Source of the DNA: Streptomyces anulatus
Lineage (GTDB): Bacteria; Actinomycetota; Actinomycetes; Streptomycetales; Streptomycetaceae
NCBI RefSeq assembly: GCF_014650675.1
Contig: NZ_BMVK01000019.1
Span: 62,001 to 126,000 of the forward strand
Direction of reading: 5' to 3'
DNA: 64,000 nt
Shown here: positions 26,139-35,044 of the stretch, piece by piece
Position numbering within the stretch: the first letter of the stretch is position 1
How the letters are laid out: each line of letters starts with the position of its first letter
Made by a program: the position numbers and the translations under genes
Notes under the pieces: model-generated
Databases searched by the model: none
What the model was told of the DNA's origin: nothing
What the model saw: only the letters and a program-made list of their open reading frames with translations

Positions 26139-27316
26139 TGCGTTTGCCGGTCCTGTCGGCACGGCTGCGCGGGCCGCGGGCCGTCGATCTGTGGATCACG
26201 CTCGCGGTGCAGGCCGCGGTGACCATGCCGTTCGTCGTGCCGCGCGCACCGGATCTGCCGGAGGCGACCTGGGGCGCGTACGGTCTGACGACCCTGACCG
26301 TGCTGCCGCTGGTCGCCCGGCGTCTCGCACCGGTCGCCGTGCTGCTGGCGACGCTCGCGGGCGGCGCGCTGTACACGCTGGCCCTGGACGGTCCGGGCCA
26401 GCCGTTGCCGTACGCCGGACTGGTGACGTTCTACACGGTCGCCGAACTGTCCCCGCCGCGCAAACGGCTGGCGGTCGCGGTGCTGGTCGGCGCGGCGGTG
26501 TTCCCGTCGGTGGCATGGAACACGGGCGAGGCACGGGAGTTGCTGTTCTCGCTGTTCGTATTCGGTGCCGCGTACGCCTTCGGGCGGCTCAACCACACCC
26601 GCAAGGCCTATGTGGCGGCGGTGGAGGACCGGGCGCTCCAGGCGGAGCTGGGCCGGCGGATCGAGGCGGAGCGGGCCGCGGTGCGCGAACGGGCGCGGAT
26701 CGCACGGGAGATGCACGACATCCTCTCGCACGCGGTGAGCCTGATGATCGTGCAGGCGGAGGCCGGGCCGGTGGCGGTCCGGGCCGCCCCCGAACGTGCG
26801 GAGGCGGCGTTCGACGCGATTTCCGAGACGGGCCGGGACGCGATGGTGCAGCTGCGCCGGATGCTCGGGGTGCTGCGCGAGGACGGCCCCGGCCGGGCTC
26901 CCGCGCCCCGTTCGCCGCAGCCTGGGCTCGCGGAGCTGCCGGCTCTGCTGGCGCGGGTGCGCGGCGGCGGCCCGGAGGCCGCCTGTACGACGACGGGGAC
27001 GCCTCGCACGTTGCCGCAGGACACCGGGGCGACGGTGTACCGGATCGTGCAGGAGGCCCTGACGAACGTCGTCAAACATGCGCGGGCCGACCGCGTGGAC
27101 GTGGAACTGACATACGGGGAGCGAGAGTTGACGATCACGGTGCGGGACGACGGGCAGGGGCCCGGGACCACCCAGGGGCTCGGGCTGATCGGGATCCGGG
27201 AGCGGGCCGCCGCGCACGGCGGCACCGTGCGGGCCGGTGGCGGGCCCGGCGGGCGGGGCTTCGAGCTGGTCGTCGGGCTGCCGCTCGCGCCCGGGGCCGA
27301 AGGGGTGCGGACGTGA
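26138..27316 (+). CDS. Two-component sensor histidine kinase (NarL/LuxR type)
   Basis: A 392-residue membrane kinase. Hydrophobic segments in residues 15-140 form the sensor part. ERARIAREMHDILSHAVSLM is the HisKA_3 dimerisation helix with the phospho-acceptor His193. VYRIVQEALTNVVKHA (N box), VRDDGQG and GLGLIGIRERAAAHGG form the ATP-binding domain. The start codon overlaps the methyltransferase stop (TGATG), and its stop overlaps the regulator start (GTGA). The signal is unknown. Confidence 0.9.
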   Translation: MRLPVLSARLRGPRAVDLWITLAVQAAVTMPFVVPRAPDLPEATWGAYGLTTLTVLPLVARRLAPVAVLLATLAGGALYTLALDGPGQPLPYAGLVTFYTVAELSPPRKRLAVAVLVGAAVFPSVAWNTGEARELLFSLFVFGAAYAFGRLNHTRKAYVAAVEDRALQAELGRRIEAERAAVRERARIAREMHDILSHAVSLMIVQAEAGPVAVRAAPERAEAAFDAISETGRDAMVQLRRMLGVLREDGPGRAPAPRSPQPGLAELPALLARVRGGGPEAACTTTGTPRTLPQDTGATVYRIVQEALTNVVKHARADRVDVELTYGERELTITVRDDGQGPGTTQGLGLIGIRERAAAHGGTVRAGGGPGGRGFELVVGLPLAPGAEGVRT

Positions 27317-28041
27317 CGGTCCGGGTGGTGGTCGCCGACGACCAGGAGCTGGTGCGCAGTGGTTTCGCGATGATCCTGGACGCGCAGCCCGGCATCGAGG
27401 TGGTGGCGGAGGCGGGGGACGGGGCGCAGGCCGTGGCGGCGGTGCGCCGGCTGCGGGCGGATGTGGCGCTGCTGGACATCCGGATGCCGGTGCTGGACGG
27501 CATCGCGGCGTGCCGGGAGATCGCCGCCGCAGGGGGCTGCCGGACGGTCATGCTGACCACGTTCGACGCGGACGAGTACGTGTACGAGGCGCTGCACGCG
27601 GGCGCGAGCGGCTTTCTGCTCAAGGACGTGCGCCGGGACGATCTGGTGCACGCGGTGCGGGTGGTGGCTGCCGGGGAGTCGCTGGTCGCCCCGTCGGTGG
27701 CGCGGCGGCTGATCGCCGAGTACACCTCGCGCCCGGCGGGCCGGCCCGCACCGTCGGCCGGCCGGCTGGCAGTCCTGACCGTCCGGGAGCGGGAGACCCT
27801 GCTGCACCTGGCGCGGGGGCTGTCCAACGCGGAGATCGCGGAGGCGCTCGTGGTGAGCGAGCACACGGTGAAGACCCATGTGAGCAACGTGCTGTCCAAG
27901 CTGGGGCTGCGCGACCGCATCCAGGCCGTCATCTGCGCCTACGAGACCGGTCTCGTGGCTCCCTCGGCCGGGGGAGAAACCGGTGGGTACTCCCCCGGGC
28001 GGGGGAGCGGCACCCCCGCCGAGGACCGCCCGGGCGGGTGA
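27313..28041 (+). CDS. NarL/LuxR-family response regulator
   Basis: A 242-residue regulator. The receiver domain has VVVADDQELVRSGF (acidic pocket), LLDIRMP with phospho-acceptor Asp55, and LLKDVRRDDL with the conserved Lys. The C-terminal domain has LTVRERETLLHLARGLSNAEIAEALVVSEHTVKTHVSNVLSKL, a LuxR-type helix-turn-helix (segments quoted in part: LSNAEIAEALVVSEHTVKTH). The GTG start at 27313 overlaps the kinase stop by four bases. The target genes are unknown; the co-encoded methyltransferase suggests a linked response. Confidence 0.9.
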   Translation: MTVRVVVADDQELVRSGFAMILDAQPGIEVVAEAGDGAQAVAAVRRLRADVALLDIRMPVLDGIAACREIAAAGGCRTVMLTTFDADEYVYEALHAGASGFLLKDVRRDDLVHAVRVVAAGESLVAPSVARRLIAEYTSRPAGRPAPSAGRLAVLTVRERETLLHLARGLSNAEIAEALVVSEHTVKTHVSNVLSKLGLRDRIQAVICAYETGLVAPSAGGETGGYSPGRGSGTPAEDRPGG

Positions 28042-28115
28042 TCCGCCGGGACGGCCGAGCCAACAGGATGGAGTCCACCAGCAGTTGACCCCGTTCTCTC
28101 CCTCGGAGGCATCCG

Positions 28116-29330
28116 GTGAACAGATCTGTCCGCACGCTCCTGGCCACCGCCCTGGTCCTCGGCATCGCCGGCGGCGCTGCCGGGCCCGTGTCCGCGAGCG
28201 TCCCCGCCGACGGCGCTCCGGGCTCCCGTCCGGCGACCTCCGGAGCCCTCCGGGCCCAGGACGCTCCGGACGCCCGGGCCCTGCGCGCCGCGATCGACGG
28301 CCTGCCGCGCCAGGACGCCGTCGCCGCACTCGTCCGGGTCGGCGGCACCAGCGGGTCGTGGCGCGGCAGCGCAGGTGTGCGCGATCTGCCCTCGGGCCGG
28401 CCCGCGGATCCGGCGGGCCGCTTCCGCGCCGGATCGGTGACCAAGGTGTTCACGGCGGCCACGGTGCTGCAACTGGCGGGCGAGCGGAAGCTGGCCCTGG
28501 ACCGCACCGCCCGGCACTATCTGCCGGACCTGATCCCGGCCGCGTACGGGAGGGTGACCGTACGCCAGTTGCTCGACCACACCAGCGGCATCCCCGCCGC
28601 GGACCTGCCGGGCAGGAACCCGGAGGAGTGGTACGCGCACCGCTTCGACGTCCACACGCCGCGCTCCATGGTGGCCTCCGCCACGGCGAAGGAGCGGGAG
28701 TTCGCGCCGGGCGTCAGCCAGCACTACCTCAACATCAACTACACGGTGCTGGGACTGCTGATCGAGCGCGTCACCGGTCACGCGTACGCGCGAGAGGTCT
28801 CGGACCGGATCCTGCGCCCGCTCGGCCTGCGGTCCACGTACTTCCCGGGCGCGGACCCCCGGATCCGCGGCCCGCACAACCGCGGCTACCAGGTCTTCGC
28901 GACGCCGGGCGGGGACGTCGAGTTGCGGGATGTCACGGTGTGGGGGCCGACCGACGGGTGGGCGGCCGGGGACATCATCTCGACCACCGCCGATCTGGAG
29001 CGCTTCACCACCGCGCTGTTCGGCGGGCGGGTGGTGCGCGGGCCGCTGCTGGAGGAGATGTTCACGCTGCCTGACGCCTCGGTGCGCACCCACGGCTCCG
29101 GGGAGCCGGCGCGGTTCAGTGCCGGTCTCTCCGTCTTCACCCTGGGCGGCCGCCAGGTGTGGGGGAAGACGGGCGGCCGCTGGGGATACAACTCGGTGGT
29201 GGCGGCCACCCGCGACCTCTCCCGCACTCTGGTCTACAGCGTCGGCGCGACGGACGCGAAGGGGAAGGACGCGAACGCCACGGCGATGGGCATCGTGGTG
29301 GCCGCCTTCGGAGCGCCTCCCGCCGCGTGA
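28116..29330 (+). CDS. Secreted serine hydrolase of the beta-lactamase/D-Ala-D-Ala carboxypeptidase class
   Basis: A 404-residue exported protein. The GTG at 28116 has GGAGG upstream and starts a Sec signal peptide (TLLATALVLGIAGGAAGPVSA, cleavage after about residue 27). The penicillin-binding fold motifs are Ser107-Val-Thr-Lys110 (SxxK), YLN in QHYLNINYTVLG, and WGKTGG near the C-terminus (KTG). It may be a D,D-carboxypeptidase of the cell wall or an esterase. It lies 74 bases after the response regulator and could be read through from that operon. Confidence 0.88.
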   Translation: MNRSVRTLLATALVLGIAGGAAGPVSASVPADGAPGSRPATSGALRAQDAPDARALRAAIDGLPRQDAVAALVRVGGTSGSWRGSAGVRDLPSGRPADPAGRFRAGSVTKVFTAATVLQLAGERKLALDRTARHYLPDLIPAAYGRVTVRQLLDHTSGIPAADLPGRNPEEWYAHRFDVHTPRSMVASATAKEREFAPGVSQHYLNINYTVLGLLIERVTGHAYAREVSDRILRPLGLRSTYFPGADPRIRGPHNRGYQVFATPGGDVELRDVTVWGPTDGWAAGDIISTTADLERFTTALFGGRVVRGPLLEEMFTLPDASVRTHGSGEPARFSAGLSVFTLGGRQVWGKTGGRWGYNSVVAATRDLSRTLVYSVGATDAKGKDANATAMGIVVAAFGAPPAA

Positions 29331-29403
29331 GCCGGACGCGGCCTCGCGGTGGGCGACGGCCCGAAAGGCGTCCTGCCGATCGCGGCCGGCCGGGCCGTGG
29401 GCG

Positions 29404-29946
29404 TCAAGCGCTCGCCGGCACCGGCGCCGGGGCCGCGGTGGCCGCCTGCTCCAGTGCCTCCAGGCGCTTGATCATGCGGCGGACGATCAGCAGCGGGATG
29501 ACGCCGAAGACCCCGAAGGACATGTCGATCACGCTCCACCAGAACGGGATGTCGCGGATCGGGCCGCAGATCAGGGCGAGCGGGATGATCCCGGCGCAGG
29601 CGATCATGCCGAACTCGATGACCCAGATGTTGCGGACCGGGTCGCGGTAGGGGCCGTAGAAGGCGACCGCGATGACCAGGTGGGCGAAGGCCAGCCAGTC
29701 GGTGCCGTACAGCATGAAGGGCTGCTCGCGGTCGACGGTGTCGAGCCCTTCGCGGACCCGGGTGATCCACTCCATCAGGGCCGGGAAGTGCTCGGGGACC
29801 GGGGAGGCGGAGGCGCTCAGCAGATCCTCGGCCCAGCGGAGTTCGGTGACGAGCGGGAAGGCCGTGAGCCCGCTCAGTACCAGACAGACGATGAAGAACA
29901 CCAACCACCTGCGTATACGCCGCGTGAGGGCGTGTCGCTCACTCAT
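29404..29946 (-). CDS. Hypothetical integral membrane protein
   Basis: A 180-residue protein with four predicted membrane segments: WLVFFIVCLVLSGLTAFPLV, DWLAFAHLVIAVAFYGPY, VIEFGMIACAGIIPLALICG and FWWSVIDMSFGVFGVIPLLIV. An extracellular loop of about 55 residues lies between the first two. The C-terminus is Ala/Pro rich. I do not recognise the family. The ATG at 29946 is 54 bases downstream of the second potD gene on the same strand, so it may belong to that unit. It converges on the serine hydrolase gene. Confidence 0.7.
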   Translation of the reverse strand: MSERHALTRRIRRWLVFFIVCLVLSGLTAFPLVTELRWAEDLLSASASPVPEHFPALMEWITRVREGLDTVDREQPFMLYGTDWLAFAHLVIAVAFYGPYRDPVRNIWVIEFGMIACAGIIPLALICGPIRDIPFWWSVIDMSFGVFGVIPLLIVRRMIKRLEALEQAATAAPAPVPASA

Positions 29947-30000
29947 ATCCGCAGCGTACGCCCGTATTTACCGCCCCTTTACGGCACCCCTGTCAGCGCT

Positions 30001-31164
30001 TCACAAGCCGACGATGGAGTTCCACTTCTTGGCGAAGTCCATCCGTTCCTCGGAGGTGATGTCCCTCGCGATGGCGAGCCGTTTCCGCATCGCGTCGTCG
30101 GGGAAGATCAGCGGATCCTCGGCGAGCGCGGCCGTCTCCTCGTCCTTCGAGGAGGCCAGGACGTCACGGGCGGCGGGCACGGGGCAGACGTAGTTGACCC
30201 AGGTGGCGAGTTCGGCGGCGACCTCGGGGTCGTAGTAGTGGTCCACCAGCCGTTCCGCGTTGCGCTTGTGGCGGGCGAGGTTGGGGATCATCAGGGACTC
30301 CGCCCACAGTTCGGCGCCCTCCTCGGGGACGACGAACTCGATGTCGGGGTTGTCGGCCTGGAGTTGGATGACATCGCCGGAGTACGCCTGGCAGGCGAGC
30401 ACGTCTCCGGTGGCGAGGTCCTTGATGTAGTCGTTGCCGGTGAAGCGGCGGATGTGCTTGGAGCGGACCCGCTTCTGTGTCTGCTCGCAGATCTCGTGGA
30501 AGTCGTCGGCGGTCCAGCGGGTGATGTCGACGCCGTTGCCCTGCATCAGCAGCGCGAACGACTCGTCGAGCCCGGAGAGCAGGGTGACCCGGCCCCGGAG
30601 GTCGTCGGCCCACAGGTCGCCGGTGGACCGGATCTCGCGGCCGAGCTTCTTGCGGTTGTAGGCGATGCCGGTGATCCCGGACTGCCAGGGGACGCTGTGG
30701 AGCCGGCCCTCGTCGAAGGCGGGAGAACGCAGCAGTGGGTCGAGGTACTTGGCGACGTTCGGCTGCTTGGCGCGGGCCATCTCCTGGACCCAGCCGAGCC
30801 GGACGAAGCGGGCGGCCATCCAGTCGCTGATGACGATCAGGTCGCGGCCGGTCTCCTGGTGGTTCATCAGCGCGGGGCTGATCTTCCCGAAGAACTCGTC
30901 GTTGTCGTTGATCTCCTCGGTGTACGTGACGGAGATCCCGGTCCGCTTCGAGAAGGCGTCCAGGGTGGGCCGCTTCGACTCGTCCTCGTCGTCGGTGTCG
31001 ATGTAGAGCGGCCAGTTGGCGAAGTGCAGGGTGTGGTCGGTGGCGGAGCTGTCGCGTCCGGCCCGGTCGCCGGGCTCGACGAAGGCCGCGGGCACCCCGC
31101 AGCCGGCCAGGGTGGCGCCGGCCGCTCCCGCCCCGAAGGCGCGCAGCAGGGAACGGCGGGACAT
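30001..31164 (-). CDS. Second polyamine-binding lipoprotein (PotD-like), no permease nearby
   Basis: A 387-residue solute-binding protein. The ATG at 31164 has AGGAAG six bases upstream and starts a twin-arginine leader (RRSLLRAFG) ending in the lipobox LAGC. The mature part (LHFANWPLYIDTDDEDESK, FSKRTGISVTYTEEIND, RRFTGNDYIKDLATGD) is closely parallel to the PotD at 18940-20187. It is not accompanied by its own permease or ATPase, so it may feed the PotABC system 12 kb away or act as a sensor. It lies downstream of an aldehyde dehydrogenase gene, separated by a hairpin. Confidence 0.85.
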   Translation of the reverse strand: MSRRSLLRAFGAGAAGATLAGCGVPAAFVEPGDRAGRDSSATDHTLHFANWPLYIDTDDEDESKRPTLDAFSKRTGISVTYTEEINDNDEFFGKISPALMNHQETGRDLIVISDWMAARFVRLGWVQEMARAKQPNVAKYLDPLLRSPAFDEGRLHSVPWQSGITGIAYNRKKLGREIRSTGDLWADDLRGRVTLLSGLDESFALLMQGNGVDITRWTADDFHEICEQTQKRVRSKHIRRFTGNDYIKDLATGDVLACQAYSGDVIQLQADNPDIEFVVPEEGAELWAESLMIPNLARHKRNAERLVDHYYDPEVAAELATWVNYVCPVPAARDVLASSKDEETAALAEDPLIFPDDAMRKRLAIARDITSEERMDFAKKWNSIVGL

Positions 31165-31307
31165 GGGGTTCTTCCTGATCGCTCGCACCCGCGCAGAATG
31201 CCGGTCGGCGCTCGCGCGGACAATGGACCAAGCGTCCAGCGGGGCGGGCCCGCCCCGCACACCTTGTCCAGCCCGTCCCGCACACCCTGTCGGGCGGGGG
31301 CACGGGA

Positions 31308-31335
31308 ACGGCCCCGGGCGAAAGCCCGGGGCCGT
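31308..31335 (-). terminator. Hairpin terminator after the aldehyde dehydrogenase gene
   Basis: A perfect 12-bp stem (ACGGCCCCGGGC and complement) with a GAAA tetraloop starts 20 bases beyond the aldehyde dehydrogenase stop and before the second potD gene. Confidence 0.85.
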
Positions 31336-31355
31336 GCACGGTCGCGGCGAAGGCG

Positions 31356-32795
31356 TCAGTCCTCGATGGAGGTCATGACGTGCTTGATGCGGGTGTAGTC
31401 CTCGAAGCCGTACGCGGAGAGGTCCTTGCCGTAGCCGGACTTCTTGAACCCGCCGTGCGGCATCTCGGCGACCAGCGGGATGTGGGTGTTGATCCACACG
31501 CAGCCGAAGTCGAGGTTCTTGGACATGCGCATGGCGCGGGAGTGGTTCGTCGTCCACACCGAGGAGGCGAGCGCGTAGTCGACGCCGTTGGCGTACGCGA
31601 CGGCCTGCTTCTCGTCGGTGAAGGACTGGACCGTGATGACGGGTCCGAAGACCTCGTTCTGGATGATCTCGTCGTCCTGCTTCAGGCCGGAGACGACGGT
31701 CGGGGCGTAGAAGTAGCCCTTGTCGCCGACCCGGTGGCCGCCCGCCTCGACCTTGGCGTGGGCGGGCAGCCGCTCGATGAAGCCGCTCACCTGCTTGAGC
31801 TGGTTGGCGTTGTTGAGCGGGCCGTATGCCACGTCCTCGTCGTCCGGCTGCCCGGTCTTCGTGTCGGCGGCGGCCTTGGCGAGCGCGGTGACGAACTCGT
31901 CGTGGATCGACTCGTGGACCAGGACGCGGGTGGCGGCCGTACAGTCCTGGCCCGCGTTGAAGAAGCCCGCCTCGGAGACGCCCGCGACGGTCTTGGCGAT
32001 GTCGGCGTCGTCGAAGACGACGACGGGCGCCTTGCCGCCGAGCTCCAGGTGGACCCGCTTGACGTCCTTGGCCGCGGACTCGGCGACCTGCATGCCCGCC
32101 CGTACCGAACCGGTGATGGAGGCCATCGCCGGGGTCGGGTGCTCGACCATGGCGCGACCGGTGTCCCGGTCGCCGCACAGGACGTTGAAGACGCCCTTGG
32201 GCAGGATCTGCCCGATGATCTCGGCCATCAGCACGGTCGACGCCGGGGTGGTGTCGGACGGCTTGATGACGACCGTGTTGCCCGCGGCGAGCGCCGGGGC
32301 GAACTTCCAGACGGCCATCATCATCGGGTAGTTCCACGGCGCGACCTGGGCGCAGACGCCGACCGGCTCGCGGCGGATGATGGAGGTCAGGCCCTCCATG
32401 TACTCGCCGGCCGAGCGGCCTTCGAGAAGCCGTGCGGCCCCCGCGAAGAAGCGGATCTGGTCCACCATCGGCGGGATCTCTTCGCTGCGGGTCAGACCGA
32501 GCGGCTTGCCGGTGTTCTCCGACTCGGCGGCGATCAGGTCCTCGGCCCGCTCCTCGAACGCGTCCGCGATCTTCAGCAGGGCCTTCTGGCGTTCGGCGGG
32601 CGTGGTGTCGCGCCAAGCGGGGAAGGCCGCCGCGGCGGCCTCCATGGCGGCATCGACGTCGGCCTGGCCGGAGAGCGGCGAGGTTGCGTAGACCTCTTCC
32701 GTCACCGGGCTGACCACATCGATGGTCCGCCCGTCCGCGGCGTCCCGGAACTCTCCGTTGATGTAGTTGCGCAGACGGCGCACCTCGGTGGTCAC
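31356..32795 (-). CDS. Aldehyde dehydrogenase, probable gamma-aminobutyraldehyde dehydrogenase
   Basis: A 479-residue aldehyde dehydrogenase similar to the one at 20250-21764. Visible features are VAPWNYPMMMAVWK, VHLELGGKAPVVVFDDADI (general base), FNAGQDCTAATRVLV (catalytic Cys) and MPHGGFKKSGYGKDLSAYGFEDYT. The GTG at 32795 has AGGAGGGG upstream; the longer frame to 32882 lacks such a site. A promoter-like pair lies at 32836-32864. It is divergent from an AsnC/Lrp regulator and a polyamine aminotransferase, so it likely oxidises the aminoaldehyde made by that transaminase. Confidence 0.85.
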   Translation of the reverse strand: MTTEVRRLRNYINGEFRDAADGRTIDVVSPVTEEVYATSPLSGQADVDAAMEAAAAAFPAWRDTTPAERQKALLKIADAFEERAEDLIAAESENTGKPLGLTRSEEIPPMVDQIRFFAGAARLLEGRSAGEYMEGLTSIIRREPVGVCAQVAPWNYPMMMAVWKFAPALAAGNTVVIKPSDTTPASTVLMAEIIGQILPKGVFNVLCGDRDTGRAMVEHPTPAMASITGSVRAGMQVAESAAKDVKRVHLELGGKAPVVVFDDADIAKTVAGVSEAGFFNAGQDCTAATRVLVHESIHDEFVTALAKAAADTKTGQPDDEDVAYGPLNNANQLKQVSGFIERLPAHAKVEAGGHRVGDKGYFYAPTVVSGLKQDDEIIQNEVFGPVITVQSFTDEKQAVAYANGVDYALASSVWTTNHSRAMRMSKNLDFGCVWINTHIPLVAEMPHGGFKKSGYGKDLSAYGFEDYTRIKHVMTSIED

Positions 32796-32835
32796 AACCA
32801 CCCCTCCTGTCGGCTGTCCGATGGGTGAGATGTCC

Positions 32836-32864
32836 ACCCTAATCGGTCCGGTGACGCTTTCGAC
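32836..32864 (-). promoter_or_regulatory. Candidate promoter of the aldehyde dehydrogenase gene
   Basis: Minus-strand GTCGAA (32859-32864) and TAGGGT (32836-32841) are 17 bases apart, about 40 bases before the GTG start. The -10 fits the Streptomyces TAGRRT pattern; the -35 is weak. Confidence 0.4.
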
Positions 32865-32972
32865 ATACCCACCCGCCCCCAACTTCGGATTCAGTCAGAT
32901 CCAGGTGCCCAGACAACGAATTTCATCGATCTGGGGTTGCGAGACAGACGAGGAGCGGTGCATGGTGGGTGC

Positions 32973-33464
32973 GTGGCCAGTCGCAGCGCAGACTCCAGGA
33001 CCGGGAACGGATCACCGCCAGCGGTCGATGCCGTCTCCCTCGCAATCATCGAGCAGCTCCAGGAGGACGGCAGGCGTCCGTACGCCGCGATCGGCAAGGC
33101 CGTCGGCCTCTCCGAAGCGGCGGTGCGCCAGCGCGTCCAGAAGCTGCTCGACCAGGGCGTGATGCAGATCGTCGCCGTCACGGACCCGCTCACCGTGGGA
33201 TTCCGGCGCCAGGCGATGGTCGGCATCAATGTCGAGGGCGACCTCGACCCGGTGGCCGAAGCCCTGTCGGCCATGGCCGAGTGCGAGTACGTGGTCATGA
33301 CCGCGGGCTCCTTCGACCTGATGGTGGAGATCGTCTGCGAGGACGACGACCACCTGCTGGAGATGATCAACAAACGCATCCGGACCCTTCCCGGAGTGCG
33401 CTCCACCGAGAGCTTTGTTTACCTCAAGCTCAAGAAGCAGACCTATATGTGGGGAACCCGATAG
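32973..33464 (+). CDS. AsnC/Lrp-family transcriptional regulator
   Basis: A 163-residue regulator. VDAVSLAIIEQLQEDGRRPY and AAIGKAVGLSEAAVRQRVQKL form the N-terminal helix-turn-helix. VGINVEGDLDPVAEALSAM and CEYVVMTAGSFDLMVEIVCED form the RAM effector-binding domain. The GTG at 32973 (VASRSADS) is a best guess; GTG 32958 is in frame but only two bases from AGGAG. It ends two bases before the aminotransferase start, so the two are co-transcribed. It is probably the local regulator of this aminotransferase and the divergent aldehyde dehydrogenase. Confidence 0.88.
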   Translation: MASRSADSRTGNGSPPAVDAVSLAIIEQLQEDGRRPYAAIGKAVGLSEAAVRQRVQKLLDQGVMQIVAVTDPLTVGFRRQAMVGINVEGDLDPVAEALSAMAECEYVVMTAGSFDLMVEIVCEDDDHLLEMINKRIRTLPGVRSTESFVYLKLKKQTYMWGTR

Positions 33465-33466
33465 CC

Positions 33467-34828
33467 GTGAGCAAGGACCTCAGCCGAACCGCGTACGACC
33501 ACCTGTGGATGCACTTCACCCGCATGTCGGACTACGAGAACGCGCCCGTTCCCACCATCGTTCGTGGCGAGGGAACGCACATCTTCGACGACAAGGGCAA
33601 GCGCTACCTGGACGGTCTCTCCGGCCTGTTCGTGGTCAACGCCGGCCACGGTCGTCACGAGCTCGCCGAGGCGGCGTACAAGCAGGCCCAGGAGCTCGCC
33701 TTCTTCCCGGTGTGGTCCTACGCCCACCCGAAGGCCGTCGAGCTGGCCGAGCGTCTCGCCGACTACGCCCCCGGCGACCTCAACAAGGTCTTCTTCACCA
33801 CCGGTGGCGGCGAGGCCGTCGAGACCGCCTGGAAGCTGGCCAAGCAGTACTTCAAGCTCAAGGGCCAGCCGACCAAGTACAAGGTCATCTCGCGCGCGGT
33901 CGCCTACCACGGCACCCCGCAGGGCGCGCTGTCCATCACCGGCCTCCCGGCCCTGAAGGCCCCCTTCGAGCCGCTGGTCCCCGGCGCGCACAAGGTGCCG
34001 AACACCAACATCTACCGCGCCCCCCTCTTCGGCGACGACCCGGTGGCCTTCGGCCGCTGGGCCGCCGACCAGATCGAGCAGGAGATCCTCTTCGAGGGCC
34101 CCGAGACCGTCGCGGCCGTCTTCCTGGAGCCCGTGCAGAACGCGGGCGGCTGCTTCCCGCCCCCGCCCGGCTACTTCCAGCGGGTCCGCGAGATCTGCGA
34201 CAAGTACGACGTGCTGCTCGTCTCCGACGAGGTCATCTGCGCCTTCGGCCGGCTCGGCACCATCTTCGCGTGCGACAAGTTCGGCTACGTGCCGGACATG
34301 ATCACCTGCGCGAAGGGCATGACCTCGGGCTACTCCCCGATCGGCGCCTGCATCGTCTCGGACCGGATCGCGGAGCCGTTCTACGAGGGCGGCAACACCT
34401 TCCTGCACGGCTACACGTTCGGCGGCCACCCGGTCTCCGCCGCGGTGGGCCTCGCCAACCTCGACATCTTCGAGCGCGAGAACCTCACCCAGCACGTCCT
34501 GGACAACGAGAACGCGTTCCTGACGACGCTGCAGAAGCTGCACGACCTGCCGATCGTCGGCGACGTCCGCGGCAACGGGTACTTCTACGGCATCGAGCTG
34601 GTGAAGGACAAGGTCACCAAGGAGACGTTCACCGACGAGGAGACCGAGCGCGTCCTGTACGGCTTCCTCTCCAAGGCGCTGTACGAGAACGGCCTGTACT
34701 GCCGGGCCGACGACCGGGGCGACCCGGTCGTCCAGCTCGCCCCGCCGCTGATCTCCGACCAGTCGACGTTCGACGAGATCGAGGGCATCCTGCGGACCGT
34801 GCTCACGGAGGCCTGGGCGAAGCTCTGA
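33467..34828 (+). CDS. Class III aminotransferase, putrescine/omega-amino acid:pyruvate type
   Basis: A 453-residue PLP enzyme. The PLP lysine is Lys283 in ITCAKGMTSGYSPIGA; LVSDEVICAFGRLG carries the cofactor Asp, and FTTGGGEAVETAWKLA binds the phosphate. The N-terminal TAYDHLWMHF and the GYTFGGHPVSAAVGLAN segment resemble SpuC-type polyamine:pyruvate transaminases. It would move the amino group of putrescine or cadaverine to pyruvate, giving an aminoaldehyde for the neighbouring dehydrogenases. The GTG at 33467 starts two bases after the lrp stop. It ends at a strong terminator. Confidence 0.85.
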   Translation: MSKDLSRTAYDHLWMHFTRMSDYENAPVPTIVRGEGTHIFDDKGKRYLDGLSGLFVVNAGHGRHELAEAAYKQAQELAFFPVWSYAHPKAVELAERLADYAPGDLNKVFFTTGGGEAVETAWKLAKQYFKLKGQPTKYKVISRAVAYHGTPQGALSITGLPALKAPFEPLVPGAHKVPNTNIYRAPLFGDDPVAFGRWAADQIEQEILFEGPETVAAVFLEPVQNAGGCFPPPPGYFQRVREICDKYDVLLVSDEVICAFGRLGTIFACDKFGYVPDMITCAKGMTSGYSPIGACIVSDRIAEPFYEGGNTFLHGYTFGGHPVSAAVGLANLDIFERENLTQHVLDNENAFLTTLQKLHDLPIVGDVRGNGYFYGIELVKDKVTKETFTDEETERVLYGFLSKALYENGLYCRADDRGDPVVQLAPPLISDQSTFDEIEGILRTVLTEAWAKL

Positions 34829-34883
34829 CCGACATCAGGTCCCCCGGCTGATCGCCCACCGGCGGTCATTTCATACGGTTCAC

Positions 34884-34929
34884 CGGCCCGGATACGCCCC
34901 TTCGAGTGAGAAGGGACGTATCCGGGCCG
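34884..34929 (+). terminator. Terminator after the aminotransferase gene
   Basis: A 20-bp stem with one mismatch (arms 34884-34903 and 34910-34929) and a GAGTGA loop starts 55 bases past the aminotransferase stop. Confidence 0.85.
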
Positions 34930-35044
34930 CGTGCTGTGCTCCCGCACCGGTCCGACTATCTACGGTGCCGAGTGACCGATCGGCCGCGTCTTCGTTCCCC
35001 CGTACGGGGGAACGGGAAATCTGACCTGAACCGAGGTGTACGCC

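Noticed and set aside
32908..32935. CCCAGA-N16-TCTGGG palindrome before the lrp gene as an Lrp operator
   Set aside because: Only 6-bp arms, and no second copy in the gap; too weak to call a site.
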